This document shows positions 5,902-7,105 of a stretch of DNA of 7,105 nucleotides, one piece after another. How positions within the stretch are numbered: position 1 is the stretch's first letter; every line of letters begins with the position of its first letter. The notes under the pieces are model-generated. The model did no database searches, was not told where the DNA came from, and saw only the letters and a program-made list of their open reading frames with translations. Origin of the DNA: Synergistales bacterium (GTDB lineage: Bacteria > Synergistota > Synergistia > Synergistales > 79-D21); contig JADLKH010000005.1 in assembly GCA_015657435.1 (NCBI GenBank), forward strand, positions 236,022 to 243,126, read 5' to 3'. The position numbers were made by a program, and so were the translations under genes.

Positions 5902-6381
5902 ATGATCCTTTTTTGGAAATCCGGACCCTTGGGAAGGCTCTGGATCGATGAGTCCATCCTGAAGGAACAGGTCGACTCCTGTCTCCCGGAAGGAATGGCC
6001 TGCAGCTCCGTCCAGCTCTTCGGGGACCGTGACCTCCTGAATGTCTATGTTTCCTTTTCACCGGAGAAGGGCACGCCCGACACGGAAAACCTTCGTGCCG
6101 TTCTCTCGGGTAAACTTTCGTGTTTGGGCCTGAAGACAACCGTTTCGCTCGTTGCCGCGGAAGGAGATACCGCAGCGGAGAATAACAATCACCCCCTGCT
6201 GAAATCCCCGGTATTCTGGGGTCTGGCGCTGGGCATGCTTGTCGCGGTCATCAACCTGGGCCTATCGGGACTTTTCTGGGTCCTCTTTTTCGGATTCGGG
6301 GCTTACGGGATCGCCTGGCTTTTCTTGACACCGGCCGGACGCAACCGCCTCGCGTCCTTTCTTGACAGTTTCGAGGAGTGA
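5902..6381 (+). CDS. Small membrane protein with two C-terminal helices, possible Asp23 partner
   Basis: ATG at 5902 begins 159 residues; GAGGGGGG (5886-5893) lies 8 nt before it. Residues 1-87 form a soluble domain, and about 103-122 and 123-143 are two adjacent hydrophobic helices, so both ends should be on the cytoplasmic side. A short tail ends in ASFLDSFEE. I do not recognise a named family. The soluble part starts GRLWIDESIL, lining up loosely with GDIRISEDVI of the Asp23 gene just upstream, and ends in beta-like segments, so it may be a diverged Asp23-like domain. Staphylococcal AmaP also has a helix hairpin, but at its N-terminus. Position directly after the Asp23 gene suggests a membrane anchor or partner for it. 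The gene stops 7 nt before the chosen nusB start. Confidence 0.75.
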   Translation: MILFWKSGPLGRLWIDESILKEQVDSCLPEGMACSSVQLFGDRDLLNVYVSFSPEKGTPDTENLRAVLSGKLSCLGLKTTVSLVAAEGDTAAENNNHPLLKSPVFWGLALGMLVAVINLGLSGLFWVLFFGFGAYGIAWLFLTPAGRNRLASFLDSFEE

Positions 6382-6388
6382 GTCGAGC

Positions 6389-6859
6389 TTGGAAAAGGAA
6401 TTCTTGCCGCAACGACGTCATCGTTCACGGGAAATCGCCCTTCAACTTCTCTATTCGATTGACCTCAGGAAAGACCAGAATGCCGAAGAAGCTTTCGGTC
6501 TTTTTCCACTTGAAACCGAGGAACCGGTCGTCGTGGAATTCGCCCGTAAACTGGTCTTCGGCGTTCTCGAAAACGAACGGGAAATCGACAACCTGATCCT
6601 CAGGAACATCGTGGGATGGCGCCCTGAACGCATGGTCGCCGTTGACCGGGCTGCCGTACGGTTGGCTCTTTTCGAAGGGGTCATCACCCAGAGCTCCCCG
6701 CTTCCGGTCGCGATTTCAGAGGCTGTCGAACTCGCAAAGTCCTTCGGAACGGAGGATTCCGGGCGCTTCGTAAACGGCGTTTTGGGCCGCATCGTCCGCG
6801 CGCTGGAATCCGAAACCGGGACAACGCATGCCGAGACCTCTTCCGAACCTGACCGTTGA
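6389..6859 (+). CDS. nusB: Transcription antitermination factor NusB
   Basis: The start is taken as TTG 6389, with GAGGAG (6373-6378) 10 nt upstream in the end of the previous gene. TTG 6362 (165 aa) would overlap that gene, and TTG 6404 (preceded by AAAAGGAA) is also possible; no ATG is available. The 156-residue product shows the all-helical NusB fold: RHRSREIALQLLYSIDL (10-26), the FARKLVFGVLENEREIDNLI helix (51-70), VDRAAVRLALFE (85-96), ISEAVELAKSFG (109-120) and GRFVNGVLGRIVR (125-137). NusB binds boxA RNA with NusE (ribosomal protein S10) to promote antitermination of ribosomal RNA transcription. A polar tail of about 16 residues after the last helix is partly encoded in the overlap with xseA. 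TTG use, if right, suggests modest translation, coupled to the upstream gene. Confidence 0.93.
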   Translation: MEKEFLPQRRHRSREIALQLLYSIDLRKDQNAEEAFGLFPLETEEPVVVEFARKLVFGVLENEREIDNLILRNIVGWRPERMVAVDRAAVRLALFEGVITQSSPLPVAISEAVELAKSFGTEDSGRFVNGVLGRIVRALESETGTTHAETSSEPDR

Positions 6860-7105
6860 CGAATTGAATCAAAGGGTCCAACTTGTTCTGCAAGCGGACC
6901 CTATCCTTGAAAACCTTGCGGTTACGGGTGAAATTCTCGACTTCAAGGTCCACCGAACCGGACATGCCTATTTCACCCTCGTCGGCAAGGAAACCCGGCT
7001 CGCCTGCGTGATGTTCAGAAGCCATGCGGGTTCGCTTCCGGAGTGGCCTCAAACGGGCGACCTCGTTGTTGTCGAGGGCTCCGTTTCGGTTTATCTGGCT
7101 CGCGG
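6828..7105 (+). CDS. xseA: Exodeoxyribonuclease VII large subunit, N-terminal part
   Basis: ATG at 6828 lies inside nusB, overlapping it by 32 nt in another frame, with only a weak ribosome site, so translation is probably coupled to nusB. The frame stays open to the right edge, giving 92 complete codons; the rest lies outside. The visible part is the OB-fold nucleic-acid-binding domain: LTVDELNQRV (8-17), ENLAVTGEILDFKVHRTGHAYFTL (28-51), LACVMFRSHA (58-67) and GDLVVVEGSVSVYLARG, all hallmarks of XseA. With the small subunit XseB, XseA degrades single-stranded DNA to oligonucleotides in repair. xseB often follows and may be just beyond the window. Confidence 0.94.
   Translation, partial: MPRPLPNLTVDELNQRVQLVLQADPILENLAVTGEILDFKVHRTGHAYFTLVGKETRLACVMFRSHAGSLPEWPQTGDLVVVEGSVSVYLAR

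Noticed and set aside
1..7105. Mobile elements, CRISPR arrays, tRNA or rRNA genes, defence systems
   Set aside because: No transposase, regular direct repeats, RNA gene sequences or long terminal repeats were seen. All space is used by housekeeping or pilus genes with short gaps.

Overview
The window is about 7.1 kb of GC-rich chromosomal core DNA. All genes are on the plus strand, tightly packed and in two blocks. The best guess for the host is a diderm bacterium of the Synergistota type, at moderate confidence and by inference only. The first block encodes an outer-membrane secretin and its inner-membrane partners, which needs two membranes. The second block (efp, a coiled-coil zinc-ribbon protein, an Asp23 protein, a small membrane protein, nusB, xseA) has the gene order familiar from Firmicutes. 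No mobile element, CRISPR array, tRNA, rRNA or defence system is visible, and no stretch over 300 bases lacks a gene.

Block 1 (2-4168) is the alignment and secretin part of a type IV pilus or type II secretion-like machine: the end of pilM, pilN, pilO, a PilP/GspC-like pilot protein and a PilQ/GspD-family secretin. PilM (cytoplasm), PilN and PilO (inner membrane) and the PilP-like protein would link the motor side to the outer-membrane secretin. Junctions overlap or nearly touch, so this is one operon. Its promoter lies left of the window, and it ends at a clear rho-independent terminator at 4191-4234. The most notable point is that pilN and pilO are one uninterrupted frame, joined across a run of seven G. 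One extra G would give two ordinary adjacent genes.

Block 2 (from 4233) starts with a probable sigma-70 promoter overlapping the terminator's T tract, followed by efp. The EF-P carries arginine, not lysine, at its loop tip. Next come a small coiled-coil protein with a C-terminal zinc ribbon, an Asp23/Gls24 protein, a two-helix membrane protein that may be an Asp23 membrane partner, nusB and the start of xseA. A pair of overlapping hairpins before the membrane-protein gene may modulate transcription or translation there.

There is no obvious new multi-gene system here. The points worth a second look are the pilN-pilO junction, the EF-P loop, the paired hairpins before the membrane gene and the possible second Asp23-like domain.
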